The position numbers were made by a program, and so were the translations under genes. Positions 1 to 7,258 of a stretch of DNA of 24,839 nt are shown here, one piece after another. The notes under the pieces are model-generated. The model did not search any database. It was given only the letters and a program-made list of their open reading frames with translations, and was not told the DNA's origin. Where the stretch lies: the IMG/VR virus record IMGVR_UViG_3300010318_000044, positions 1-24,839 of that record. The stretch is one strand, 5' to 3'. Each line of letters starts with the position of its first letter. Positions within the stretch are counted from its first letter, which is position 1. This DNA is from a virus.

Positions 1-471
1 TCTGGTCCTGTAACTGGCAACGCAGACACAGCAACCTCACTGCAAACTGCAAGAAATATTGCTGGCAATTTATTTGATGGTACTGCAGATATCACCATCG
101 CAGCGACCGATCTATCCGATACCGACCAGGCACTTGCTACTACTTCTGATGTTACTTTTAATACTATCACGAAGAGTGGCGGTCTTTCCACAGAATTCTT
201 GAAGGCAGATGGTTCTGTTGATAGCACTACCTACTTATCATCTTATACAGAAACTGATCCCGTAGTTGGTGCTATTACTGGAATTGTCAAGGCAGATGGT
301 GCTGGTAATATCGGTGCAGCTGTCGCAGGAACAGATTATGCAACTGCTGCACAAGGAGCATTAGCAGACACTGCATTACAAGCAGAAACAATCACACTCA
401 CAACTTTGAAAGCAGAAGTTGCTGCAGCAACTGATTTTGCTGATTTCCAATCGCGTATTGCTGCTCTCTAA
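1..471 (+). CDS. Tail-fibre-like protein, C-terminal part (5' end outside window)
   Basis: The reading frame is open from base 1 and ends at a TAA at 469-471, so about 156 C-terminal residues are visible and the true start lies upstream. The first in-window ATG is at 199, but the frame before it is open and has the same composition (Ala, Thr, Asp, Gly rich), so it is not a credible start. Phrases such as LSSYTETDPV and GIVKADGAGNIGAAVAGTDY are typical of phage tail-fibre repeat regions, and YTETD recurs in the next gene. The stretch contains no cysteine and few aromatic residues. It probably belongs to a long fibre; the receptor or attachment site cannot be read from this piece. The stop codon overlaps a late promoter box for the next gene. 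Confidence 0.7.
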   Translation, partial: SGPVTGNADTATSLQTARNIAGNLFDGTADITIAATDLSDTDQALATTSDVTFNTITKSGGLSTEFLKADGSVDSTTYLSSYTETDPVVGAITGIVKADGAGNIGAAVAGTDYATAAQGALADTALQAETITLTTLKAEVAAATDFADFQSRIAAL

Positions 472-477
472 TAAATA
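470..477 (+). promoter_or_regulatory. T4-type late promoter box (AATAAATA)
   Basis: AATAAATA followed by C starts inside the TAA stop of the preceding gene and lies 25 bases before the ATG at 503. It matches the TATAAATA late-promoter core of T4-like phages at 7 of 8 positions and recurs in the same place before other genes here. Confidence 0.6.
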
Positions 478-502
478 CTTAACATAAGGATAGTCTGGTA
501 TC

Positions 503-1915
503 ATGCCATTAAGAAACGTACCAATTACATATACAATTGATCAGCAACGTCAAGAGATTAATGCGTTAGCGGTAGATGTAAATGATATCGATCTCGGATT
601 TAATGAGAGGGTGGATGATCGTGTCGCCGCTCTTCTTACTGGCGGAACTGGAGTTGCAACTTCTTATGATGATGCAAACGGATCTGTAAACATTTCCCTA
701 GCATTTAACGAGTTTTCTACTTCTGCTATTCTAGAAGGAACCAAACTTTTTTATACTGATGCTAGAGCAAACGCTGCTATTGATGCAAGAGTCAATCAAA
801 ATTTTGTTAACAATTTAGACATCACTAGTCTCGGCAATTTAGCACAGTTGACTTTGAAGTTGGGACAGACAACCACTGTTCTAACAGCTCTCAACATGAA
901 TTTGACAGAATGGGATACTGCATATAGTTGGGGTGATCATGCTGCTGCTGGATATCTAACATCATATACAGAGACAGACAATCTACATTCTGTAACTTCT
1001 AGAAATGCTGTAACCAGCAACACTATTAATGTTGGTTCTTTAAAAACAAATACAATTACATCAAAATTAGCTGGTGATAATTTAGGTATCACAGCATCAA
1101 AAACTATTTTTACGAATAGTGCTTCTATTGGTACTTATTCCACAGGTCTTACTAATGACTATGGTATAAATTTAGATAAAAATGGTGAAATAACTATTAA
1201 CCATGCTCCCGATGGTGGCGGATTTTACTTAAAAAATGCAGGAACAACCAATTTCTTTGTAGATAGAAATGGTAAAATCAACGGAGCGGTAAATTTTGTA
1301 ACTACTGATGGCACTGCTGGTCAAGCTCTCACAACTGATGGAAATGGTCAGTTAGTTTGGGGCGACGGCGGTGGAGCAAATGTTAATATTAGTGATGGTC
1401 TTCCTACTACTGCCGTTAATGGAGACCTATGGTGGGAATCTGATAGCGGCAGATTAAAAGTTTACTATGATAATGGAGCAAATCCAGCAGTGTGGGTTGA
1501 CGCTTCACCACCACTGGAAGCAGTAGTACCATCTTCTGACATTAGAAATTCTGTAGGAACTCTTGTTGCTTCTAATGCTTCTACGACATTCACTGATACT
1601 AATGGAGATTTCTTCGCAGAAATTACAACTACAACTCTTGATAAAGTCAAAGTAGAAGTATCTATTGGTAGATTTTTTGGTACAGCAGGTGCAGATGGTT
1701 ATATTGATTTAGAAAGAATTGTTGGTGGTACATATACAACAATATTCCGTGTATGGACTCCTCAAAATGCTGATGGTCCAGTATCATTTAGTTTTATTGA
1801 CGAGCATGGAGAAGCTGCATCTACAGTGATTAGATATGGGTTAAGATTATCTCTTAACATTGCTGGTTCTAGACAAGACGGTGGCTATAGTCAAATTGCT
1901 GCACAAGAACTTTGA
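503..1915 (+). CDS. Tail-fibre-like structural protein (470 aa)
   Basis: Likely a virion fibre or baseplate-attached protein. The N-terminus (residues 1-30, PITYTIDQQRQEINALAVDV) looks like the attachment module that starts many cyanophage fibre proteins. Residues about 82-97 (LFYTDARANAAIDARV) and 138-157 (YSWGDHAAAGYLTSYTETD) are classic fibre-shaft repeat phrases. Residues about 307-332 carry GDLWWESDSGRLKVYY and WVD, a small module seen in cyanophage structural proteins. The last 125 residues are beta-rich and may form a C-terminal knob. The ATG at 503 follows AAGGA at 486-490, a rather long spacing of 12. The gene sits under the late box at 470-477. Receptor specificity cannot be inferred. 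Confidence 0.75.
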   Translation: MPLRNVPITYTIDQQRQEINALAVDVNDIDLGFNERVDDRVAALLTGGTGVATSYDDANGSVNISLAFNEFSTSAILEGTKLFYTDARANAAIDARVNQNFVNNLDITSLGNLAQLTLKLGQTTTVLTALNMNLTEWDTAYSWGDHAAAGYLTSYTETDNLHSVTSRNAVTSNTINVGSLKTNTITSKLAGDNLGITASKTIFTNSASIGTYSTGLTNDYGINLDKNGEITINHAPDGGGFYLKNAGTTNFFVDRNGKINGAVNFVTTDGTAGQALTTDGNGQLVWGDGGGANVNISDGLPTTAVNGDLWWESDSGRLKVYYDNGANPAVWVDASPPLEAVVPSSDIRNSVGTLVASNASTTFTDTNGDFFAEITTTTLDKVKVEVSIGRFFGTAGADGYIDLERIVGGTYTTIFRVWTPQNADGPVSFSFIDEHGEAASTVIRYGLRLSLNIAGSRQDGGYSQIAAQEL

Positions 1916-1916
1916 A

Positions 1917-1924
1917 AATAAATA
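1917..1924 (+). promoter_or_regulatory. T4-type late promoter box (AATAAATA)
   Basis: AATAAATA followed by C, two bases after the TGA at 1913-1915 and 21 bases before the ATG at 1946. Same core and placement as the other late boxes in the window. Confidence 0.6.
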
Positions 1925-1945
1925 CCTTTACGGAGCAAAAGTAAG

Positions 1946-2575
1946 ATGGCAATTCTATTCCCAGATACCGCTGGACAGGCAACAGACGGTTCATTTACAC
2001 ATACAGATGGTGGATTAACCTGGATCTGGAATGGAACCAGTTGGAGATCCAGTGGAGGAACTTTAGATACATACCTTTTACCAACAGCATCTACTACTGT
2101 TTTGGGTGGTGTCAAAGTAGATGGTACAACAATCACTATTAGTAATGGCGTAATAAGTTCTTCTGGTGGCGGTGGTGGTGGAACAAGTCTAGGTTCTCGT
2201 CAAACATTTACTGCTAATACATCTGCGACTCACGCAGATGGCACAGATGAGCTTCTAACAATCACTGGATTTAAATCATACGCTTTGTTGAAAGCGACAA
2301 TATCGGAGCCAGCATGGGTAAGATTGTACTGCGATACCGCTAGCAGAACAGCAGATTCTACAAGATCTATTACTGAAGATCCTGCTCCTGGTGCTGGTGT
2401 GATTGCAGAATTTATCACAACAACTTCTGGAGAAACCGTTCTTCTTACTCCTGGAGTTTTTGGGTTCAATAATGACGCAACTCCATCCACAAATATCTAT
2501 TTACGTGTTGAGAATAGAAGTGGAACTACACAGCAAATTGGAACAACTTTAACTTTAGTTCAGCTAGAGGCATAA
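1946..2575 (+). CDS. Small fibre/structural protein with Gly linker (209 aa)
   Basis: Residues 1-35 (AILFPDTAG, then LTWIWNGTSW) form a short tryptophan-bearing module that I associate with cyanophage structural proteins. Residues 52-72 (VLGGVKVDGTTITISNGVIS) are a common fibre phrase. SSSGGGGGGTS at 71-81 is a flexible linker. Residues about 86-207 form a beta-rich C-terminal domain of unknown role with a single Cys. No transmembrane segment or signal peptide is visible. The ATG at 1946 follows GGAG at 1932-1935. The gene shares the late box at 1917-1924 with the protease gene, whose ATG lies one base after this gene's stop. Virion membership is inferred from domain style and context. Confidence 0.65.
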   Translation: MAILFPDTAGQATDGSFTHTDGGLTWIWNGTSWRSSGGTLDTYLLPTASTTVLGGVKVDGTTITISNGVISSSGGGGGGTSLGSRQTFTANTSATHADGTDELLTITGFKSYALLKATISEPAWVRLYCDTASRTADSTRSITEDPAPGAGVIAEFITTTSGETVLLTPGVFGFNNDATPSTNIYLRVENRSGTTQQIGTTLTLVQLEA

Positions 2576-2576
2576 G

Positions 2577-4484
2577 ATGGCAAAGGTAGTTTTAGATGTA
2601 CATCTTGCTGATGGTGTAGACAAGCAAGAGTTTGTAAATAGTTTTGATCCTGATACTCAAGCAGACTGGTGGAATATGCTTGACAGCATTCCTTGCTGCA
2701 TTTGTATGCATGTGGAGGAATCTTTTGTAGAGACTTTTAGGCAAGATCCTAGGATCATTTCTGCTGATGACCGATTAGAAGCTTTTCCAGCCGCACTACC
2801 ATCAGCAATTTCTACGACAAAAATAGTAACTGCTTCCACCCCATCTACAGCATCTAACGGTGGCGACTATATGCCGCTACAAATGTATGTTGATACTGAT
2901 CACATCTATCCAACCAATCCTGGGGAAAAGTGTGGCAAAAATGGAACATACGATGACGTATCTACCATCCCAAATGCGACACATACTTCAAAATGGACTG
3001 GGAGAAATGTTGATATCGTCACTGTAGAAGTTGGTCCTATTAGTTCAGCATATTCTGGAGATCACGATACCCATCCAGATTTTGATGATCCTGACAATAC
3101 AGGGACAAGTAGAGTTATTCCAATGGATTGGAACAGTGTTGCTCCATCTATTACCGAATCAAGTAATATTCAAGTAACATCAAATTCTCTTTTTAGCAGT
3201 CATGCAATGGGTGTTTTGAGTGCTGCTGGTGGGACTATCTGTGGATTTGCAAAAAGATCCAGCCTACGTGTAATTTACATGACTGGTGCAGATGGAACAA
3301 CTGAAGTTATTGATGCTGTTGTTGCATGGCATAATGCAAAACCAAACAATCCAGAAACAGGAGTTCCCAATCCAACAATTATGATTGGAGAGTTTCAATA
3401 TTTACAAGATAGAAAAGAGTGTATTCCCATTGATTATGTATCTTCAATTACAACTCCAGAAGGAACAGTCAATCGACCAGGATCTAGTTGGGGTACAGAT
3501 TTCACTCCTTTTGTTGAGAGAAACATAATTCCATTTGCGATTTTAAATCCAGATACTACAACCTATGAATGGTGTGTAGTTATGCCAACACAATTTAGAT
3601 CCTCATCACTGCAAGCTTCGACTGATGCTGCGTGGGATGCTGGAATTATTTTCCTCAATGCTGCTGGAAATAATGCTGGAGTATATGTAAAAGAAACCGA
3701 AAGAGCAAATTATTCTCTTGCTGTAGATGCTGCTACTCCATATTCATATTACACTCTTGGTGGAAATGCAGTTACCACAGCAACATCATCTGTAACTACT
3801 TGGTATCCATTTTATGCATATGGTCCTCATGGTAGTGTAAAGGCAATTGATGTTGCTGCTGGATATAACTCCGAAGGAATTCCTGGTTTAGATACCTATA
3901 CCAATAGAGGTCCAGGAATTGATATTGTTGGATTGGGAGCAACTACATTTACTGCCTATCCTTCTCAAACATATGCTGATGGTTTCCGATGGGGCATGTT
4001 CTCGGGAACTAGCTGTGCAACTCCAACAGTAGTTGGCAAAGCAGCATGTGAAGTTGAAAAATATTATTACTTCAATGGCACTTGGCCAACTCCAGAGGAA
4101 GTTAAGTCTATCTTAAGAGCAAATGGTAGAGAACTTGTGGTTGGCATTGAAAGCACAGATTGGGGTGGTGTTCCTACTGCTGGTGGTTATATATCAAATA
4201 CCACTGGTGGTGGATTAGCTAGAATATACACTGGATTGAGTGCTAACGGTGGATACTCATTTAGCGATTTAGTAGAGACTACTAGAATTAGAGCTCATTT
4301 TTCTGACGGTGATGCTAATAATGCGGGGGAAGTCAAAGAACTTCCATTAGCGAGAACAAATAGATATAAAAGAAGACCATCAGACAACCCAGTAAAAGGT
4401 GTTGTTTATCCACGAAGAAAGTTAAGATTCACTCCCGACGTGACTTTATTATCTCCCAGGGATGATCTTCCTTCAACGACTTAA
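2577..4484 (+). CDS. Subtilisin-like (S8) serine protease with I9-like propeptide (635 aa)
   Basis: Residues 1-70 resemble an inhibitor I9 propeptide (VVLDVHLADGV, then VETFRQDPRIISADDRLEA). The S8 hallmarks follow: SSHAMGV with candidate catalytic His209, LNAAGNN with candidate oxyanion Asn365, and SGTSCATP with candidate Ser479. At the position of the catalytic Asp the sequence reads IVTVEVG, giving Glu151 where D-x-G is expected; DHDTHPDF (162-169) nearby offers alternative acidic residues. Residues 500-635 form a C-terminal extension with a basic stretch near 593-617. No signal peptide is seen, which fits a virion-associated protein. The ATG is one base after the preceding stop, with AGAGG at 2566-2570. 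Possible roles are maturation of fibres or attack on a host surface protein; a dead structural fold is also possible. Confidence 0.8.
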   Translation: MAKVVLDVHLADGVDKQEFVNSFDPDTQADWWNMLDSIPCCICMHVEESFVETFRQDPRIISADDRLEAFPAALPSAISTTKIVTASTPSTASNGGDYMPLQMYVDTDHIYPTNPGEKCGKNGTYDDVSTIPNATHTSKWTGRNVDIVTVEVGPISSAYSGDHDTHPDFDDPDNTGTSRVIPMDWNSVAPSITESSNIQVTSNSLFSSHAMGVLSAAGGTICGFAKRSSLRVIYMTGADGTTEVIDAVVAWHNAKPNNPETGVPNPTIMIGEFQYLQDRKECIPIDYVSSITTPEGTVNRPGSSWGTDFTPFVERNIIPFAILNPDTTTYEWCVVMPTQFRSSSLQASTDAAWDAGIIFLNAAGNNAGVYVKETERANYSLAVDAATPYSYYTLGGNAVTTATSSVTTWYPFYAYGPHGSVKAIDVAAGYNSEGIPGLDTYTNRGPGIDIVGLGATTFTAYPSQTYADGFRWGMFSGTSCATPTVVGKAACEVEKYYYFNGTWPTPEEVKSILRANGRELVVGIESTDWGGVPTAGGYISNTTGGGLARIYTGLSANGGYSFSDLVETTRIRAHFSDGDANNAGEVKELPLARTNRYKRRPSDNPVKGVVYPRRKLRFTPDVTLLSPRDDLPSTT

Positions 4485-4490
4485 TAAATA
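4483..4490 (+). promoter_or_regulatory. T4-type late promoter box (AATAAATA)
   Basis: AATAAATA followed by C, beginning inside the TAA stop at 4482-4484 of the protease gene and 22 bases before the ATG at 4513. Confidence 0.6.
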
Positions 4491-4512
4491 CTTTTAGTAT
4501 ATTATATTAATT

Positions 4513-4698
4513 ATGGATACACCAAAACTTCGCGAAGAATTTGAGAAGCAACTAAAAGACTACGAGTTCAAAATCAAAAGAGGCGAGGAAGAACTTGCCA
4601 AATTGAAAGAGTATAAGTTAAAACTCGAAGGTGGTTTAGAAACATTAGATCTACTAGAGAAACAAGATGGCAGCGATTCCAGTCAACATACTGATTGA
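4513..4698 (+). CDS. Small predicted coiled-coil protein (61 aa)
   Basis: Lys/Glu/Leu-rich protein whose residues 5-50 (LREEFEKQLKDYEFKIKRG, then EEELAKLKEYKLKLEGGL) show heptad-like spacing of Leu, Phe, Tyr and Ile, so a helical coiled coil is likely. It has no Cys, Trp or signal peptide. The region before the ATG (AGTATATTATATTAATT) has no Shine-Dalgarno-like sequence, but the late box at 4483-4490 sits at the usual distance. Its 3' end overlaps the next gene by 32 bases in another frame, which suggests coupled translation. It may be an oligomerisation or scaffold helper for the adjacent small structural proteins; function unknown. Confidence 0.65.
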   Translation: MDTPKLREEFEKQLKDYEFKIKRGEEELAKLKEYKLKLEGGLETLDLLEKQDGSDSSQHTD

Positions 4699-4999
4699 TA
4701 AGGGAGCAGACTTCGGAGTCACTTTCTTTATCACCAATAAAGATGGTACTCCACTTAATATGTCGGGGTACACTGGTAATGCTGCGATGAAAAAAAGTTA
4801 TTCAGCTACTTCATCAATTCCGTTTACTTTGACATTTGTCAATAGAACTATAGGTGAGATTGCAATATCTTTGACTGATGTAGAAACTGCCGCTCTCGAC
4901 AGAAGAAGGTATGTCTACGATATTGTTCTCGAAGATCCTAACGGATATAAGACCAGAGTTATTATGGGGAACGCAGAAGTAAGTCCTGGAGTTTCCTAA
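4667..4999 (+). CDS. Small baseplate/fibre-type beta-domain protein (110 aa)
   Basis: The sequence (IPVNILIDKGADFGVTFFIT, then KDGTPLNMSGYTGNAAMKKS) resembles the beta-sandwich domain at the N-terminus of phage upper-baseplate (BppU-like) and other virion proteins, with the phrase D-G-T-P-L-x-M-S-G-Y near residues 26-35. The second half (GEIAISLTDVETAALDRRRY, then VYDIVLEDPNG) completes that pattern. The ATG lies inside the 3' end of the coiled-coil gene, with AGAGA at 4656-4660 as a weak ribosome binding site. Its TAA shares one base with the next ATG (TAATG), so the two are probably translated together. Virion location is inferred. Confidence 0.65.
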   Translation: MAAIPVNILIDKGADFGVTFFITNKDGTPLNMSGYTGNAAMKKSYSATSSIPFTLTFVNRTIGEIAISLTDVETAALDRRRYVYDIVLEDPNGYKTRVIMGNAEVSPGVS

Positions 5000-5718
5000 T
5001 GGCACAATATAATGTTAGAGTAGGAGACAGTTCGTACAGAATTGGTAAGCAATTACCACCACAGTACAAGCTTGATGTTAATTATCAGATTCCATCAAAA
5101 TCAACTCAATATTCTAACTTACTTATAGATAGTATTGCGTCACAATTTGATGGTACTACAGATACATTCAATATCACTATTGATGGAGAATCATATACTC
5201 CGTTAAACGAAGAACAAATTGCTATCTCTATTAACAATGTAATTCTTGAACCAAGGGTCGATTATATTGTATCTGCAGATCAGATTGTATTTACAAATCC
5301 CCCATCAGGAGGAGATGCATTCTTTGGTGTTGCATATGCAACTACAGCTGATTTAACAAGAACCCTTAATTATGTTATAGACAGTGGATCTTTTCCATTG
5401 TCAGCTGGCGTTAAAGGTAACATGACTATTGATGTTACTGGTATTATAGAATCTTGGACTATTGTCTCTGATACAGAGGGAAACGTTCAGGTTGATATAC
5501 AAAAATGTTCCTATGAAGATTTTCCAAATTTTACTTCTATTTGTGGAACGGAACTTCCAACTATTGGTGTTTTAAACCAATCAACGGGTAGAAAAAATAA
5601 AGATGATAATCTGTCAACGTGGAACACTACAGTTAATGCTGGAGATATTTTCCAGTTTGAAGTTAAGTATGCGGTAAACATCACACGATTTGTGGTGTCG
5701 CTGAAACTTAAACTATAA
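4999..5718 (+). CDS. Fibre/baseplate-associated structural protein (239 aa)
   Basis: Two regions are visible. Residues about 48-115 (QFDGTTDTFNIT, then AISINNVILEPRVDY and FTNPPSGGDAFFGVAYA) form a module repeated in many marine phage fibre proteins. Residues about 135-237 (GVKGNMTIDVTGIIESWTI, then NVQVDIQKCSYEDFP) resemble a beta-sandwich domain common at the C-terminus of tail proteins. The order suggests a virion attachment part followed by a surface-exposed domain. The ATG overlaps the previous stop by one base, indicating translational coupling. A TATAAATA late box for the next gene overlaps its stop codon. Exact virion position unknown. Confidence 0.65.
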   Translation: MAQYNVRVGDSSYRIGKQLPPQYKLDVNYQIPSKSTQYSNLLIDSIASQFDGTTDTFNITIDGESYTPLNEEQIAISINNVILEPRVDYIVSADQIVFTNPPSGGDAFFGVAYATTADLTRTLNYVIDSGSFPLSAGVKGNMTIDVTGIIESWTIVSDTEGNVQVDIQKCSYEDFPNFTSICGTELPTIGVLNQSTGRKNKDDNLSTWNTTVNAGDIFQFEVKYAVNITRFVVSLKLKL

Positions 5719-5721
5719 ATA
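5714..5721 (+). promoter_or_regulatory. T4-type late promoter box (TATAAATA), first of two
   Basis: Exact TATAAATA overlapping the TAA stop at 5716-5718 of the preceding gene. A second exact copy follows 9 bases later, both upstream of the 469-residue structural protein. Confidence 0.7.
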
Positions 5722-5730
5722 GTATGTGAT

Positions 5731-5738
5731 TATAAATA
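5731..5738 (+). promoter_or_regulatory. T4-type late promoter box (TATAAATA), second of two
   Basis: Second exact TATAAATA, 34 bases before the ATG at 5773, followed by an AAATAAAT stretch. Two perfect boxes before one gene suggest strong late expression. Confidence 0.7.
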
Positions 5739-5772
5739 AAAATAAATCGAGAGATAAACACGGAGAGTTTAC

Positions 5773-7182
5773 ATGGCACTGCTAGTAACCGACAACGGTG
5801 AAATTGATTCTCTACGTAATCTGCTGAACTACAATCAGGAGATTCCTAGAAACTTAATTCTTAAGCTATTCACCACAAATACGTATCCTAATGAGAGTGA
5901 TACTCCTTCACAGTCAAATTATTATGAGCCATATACTAACAATAATTCGTTAGGTTATGGTAGCGCACCTGTAACTGGGTATCCTTCTGTTATCAATAAT
6001 AGAACTGACCAGAACTATGCCAACAACTACGGTATTCTTCTGAATGGAAATAAATGGACCATTGAAACCTTACAAAACGCTGCTGTAACAGTACAAGGTA
6101 GCGGAACTGCAGCAGAATATACAATCACCGTTGCTGCTAATACTGGCATCAAAAAAGGCGACTATGTAACTGGTGGTTCTATTGGTACTGGAGCATACGT
6201 TGTTGATATTGACGGTCTAACTCTCCTATTAAGCGTCAAGAATGTTGGTACATTCACCAACCAAAATCTCGATTTTGGACAAGGAAGAACCACTGCTTCT
6301 TATCCAGAAGAGACTTTCACCTTCTCGGGTGCTGCTGGTGATGTATATGGTTACATGCTTGTTCGCGCTAACAACATGCCAACCACGATTCACGGAGTTG
6401 CAGACGCTGCTTCTGCTTCTGCTGGCACTACAATCAGCAAGACTGGCATCCGTGGTACTATCGGCAACAACTATTTCAGACTAGCTGCTGTATCAAACAC
6501 CACAACCGTTACTGGTACTTCTGGTCAATTTGAAATTACTGTAGGATCTACTGCAGGTATTGCTCCATATCAACGTGTTACTGGTACTGGTATTGCTTCT
6601 GGTGCAAGAGTTGTTGGTATTGCAGGAACAACTGTTTATCTCGATAAAGCAAACGCTGGTGCCGTATCTGGAAATGGTACATTCCAAGTTGAAGTAGGCG
6701 AAGATCTAACAGTTGGCATGGCAGTATCACAGACTGGCACTGCTGGTGTTATTGGCGGTGCTCCTAACGGCATCGATGCAAATACCATTATCACTGGTAT
6801 TGACCACGAGACCGAAGATGCTGATGGAACTGTTATTGTTTATCTCAATAACGTTCTAATCGATAACATTCAGCCATCAAACAACAACGACGAAGTTGAG
6901 TTTGACTTCAGCAAAGTAACCGCAGTTGGTCATGCTCTAGTTAAGGGCGATACAATCTATATCGATCAGGGAACTGGTAACACCACAACAACTCCTGGTA
7001 CTTACACGGTATTCGATGTACTCGATGCAGACACCTTCACGACAACCAAGGCACTCAATGGCACTGGAGACCTAACTCTTTACAGCGCAATCTTCTTCGC
7101 TGAAAGATTTACAAACGGTCCATACGCGATTCAAAACGCAGGTGACCAGATCAAAGTCACACTGAACGTCAGCCTCGACTGA
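5773..7182 (+). CDS. Probably abundant virion structural protein with inserted repeats (469 aa)
   Basis: The N-terminus (VTDNGEIDSLRNLLNYNQE) and C-terminus (FFAERFTNGPYAIQNAGDQI) look like the two ends of one beta-sandwich structural domain, with FSGAAGDVYGYMLVR at 184-198 also part of it. Between these are repeated beta segments at about 115-160, 253-295, 305-360 and 380-425, with the pattern ITV-x-G-I-x-x-x-x-V-T-G-T-G-I-x-x-G-A-x-V, suggesting decorations inserted in the core fold. Two exact late boxes, the ribosome binding site CGGAGAG at 5761-5767, an apparent preference for AAC, GAC and TTC codons (by eye, not computed) and a strong terminator after the gene all point to high expression. 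It could be a tail, baseplate or head decoration protein. No catalytic motif seen. Confidence 0.7.
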   Translation: MALLVTDNGEIDSLRNLLNYNQEIPRNLILKLFTTNTYPNESDTPSQSNYYEPYTNNNSLGYGSAPVTGYPSVINNRTDQNYANNYGILLNGNKWTIETLQNAAVTVQGSGTAAEYTITVAANTGIKKGDYVTGGSIGTGAYVVDIDGLTLLLSVKNVGTFTNQNLDFGQGRTTASYPEETFTFSGAAGDVYGYMLVRANNMPTTIHGVADAASASAGTTISKTGIRGTIGNNYFRLAAVSNTTTVTGTSGQFEITVGSTAGIAPYQRVTGTGIASGARVVGIAGTTVYLDKANAGAVSGNGTFQVEVGEDLTVGMAVSQTGTAGVIGGAPNGIDANTIITGIDHETEDADGTVIVYLNNVLIDNIQPSNNNDEVEFDFSKVTAVGHALVKGDTIYIDQGTGNTTTTPGTYTVFDVLDADTFTTTKALNGTGDLTLYSAIFFAERFTNGPYAIQNAGDQIKVTLNVSLD

Positions 7183-7208
7183 TACAATCCATTTGAGTTT
7201 TACATTAT

Positions 7209-7243
7209 GGGGGGATTGCCGAATAGCGATCCCCCCGTTTTTT
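7209..7243 (+). terminator. Intrinsic terminator after the 469-residue structural gene
   Basis: Six G, then ATTGC (7209-7219) pair with GCGAT and six C (7226-7236): 11 pairs with one G-T, around a 6-base loop, followed by G and six T (7238-7243). It is a textbook rho-independent terminator and lies only 15 bases before the ATG of the giant gene. Confidence 0.9.
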
Positions 7244-7258
7244 ATAACTTGGTAGTCT

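Noticed and set aside
199-471. Complete 90-residue gene starting at 199
   Set aside because: The frame is open back to base 1 with the same fibre-like composition and no ribosome binding site precedes 199, so it is the end of a longer gene.
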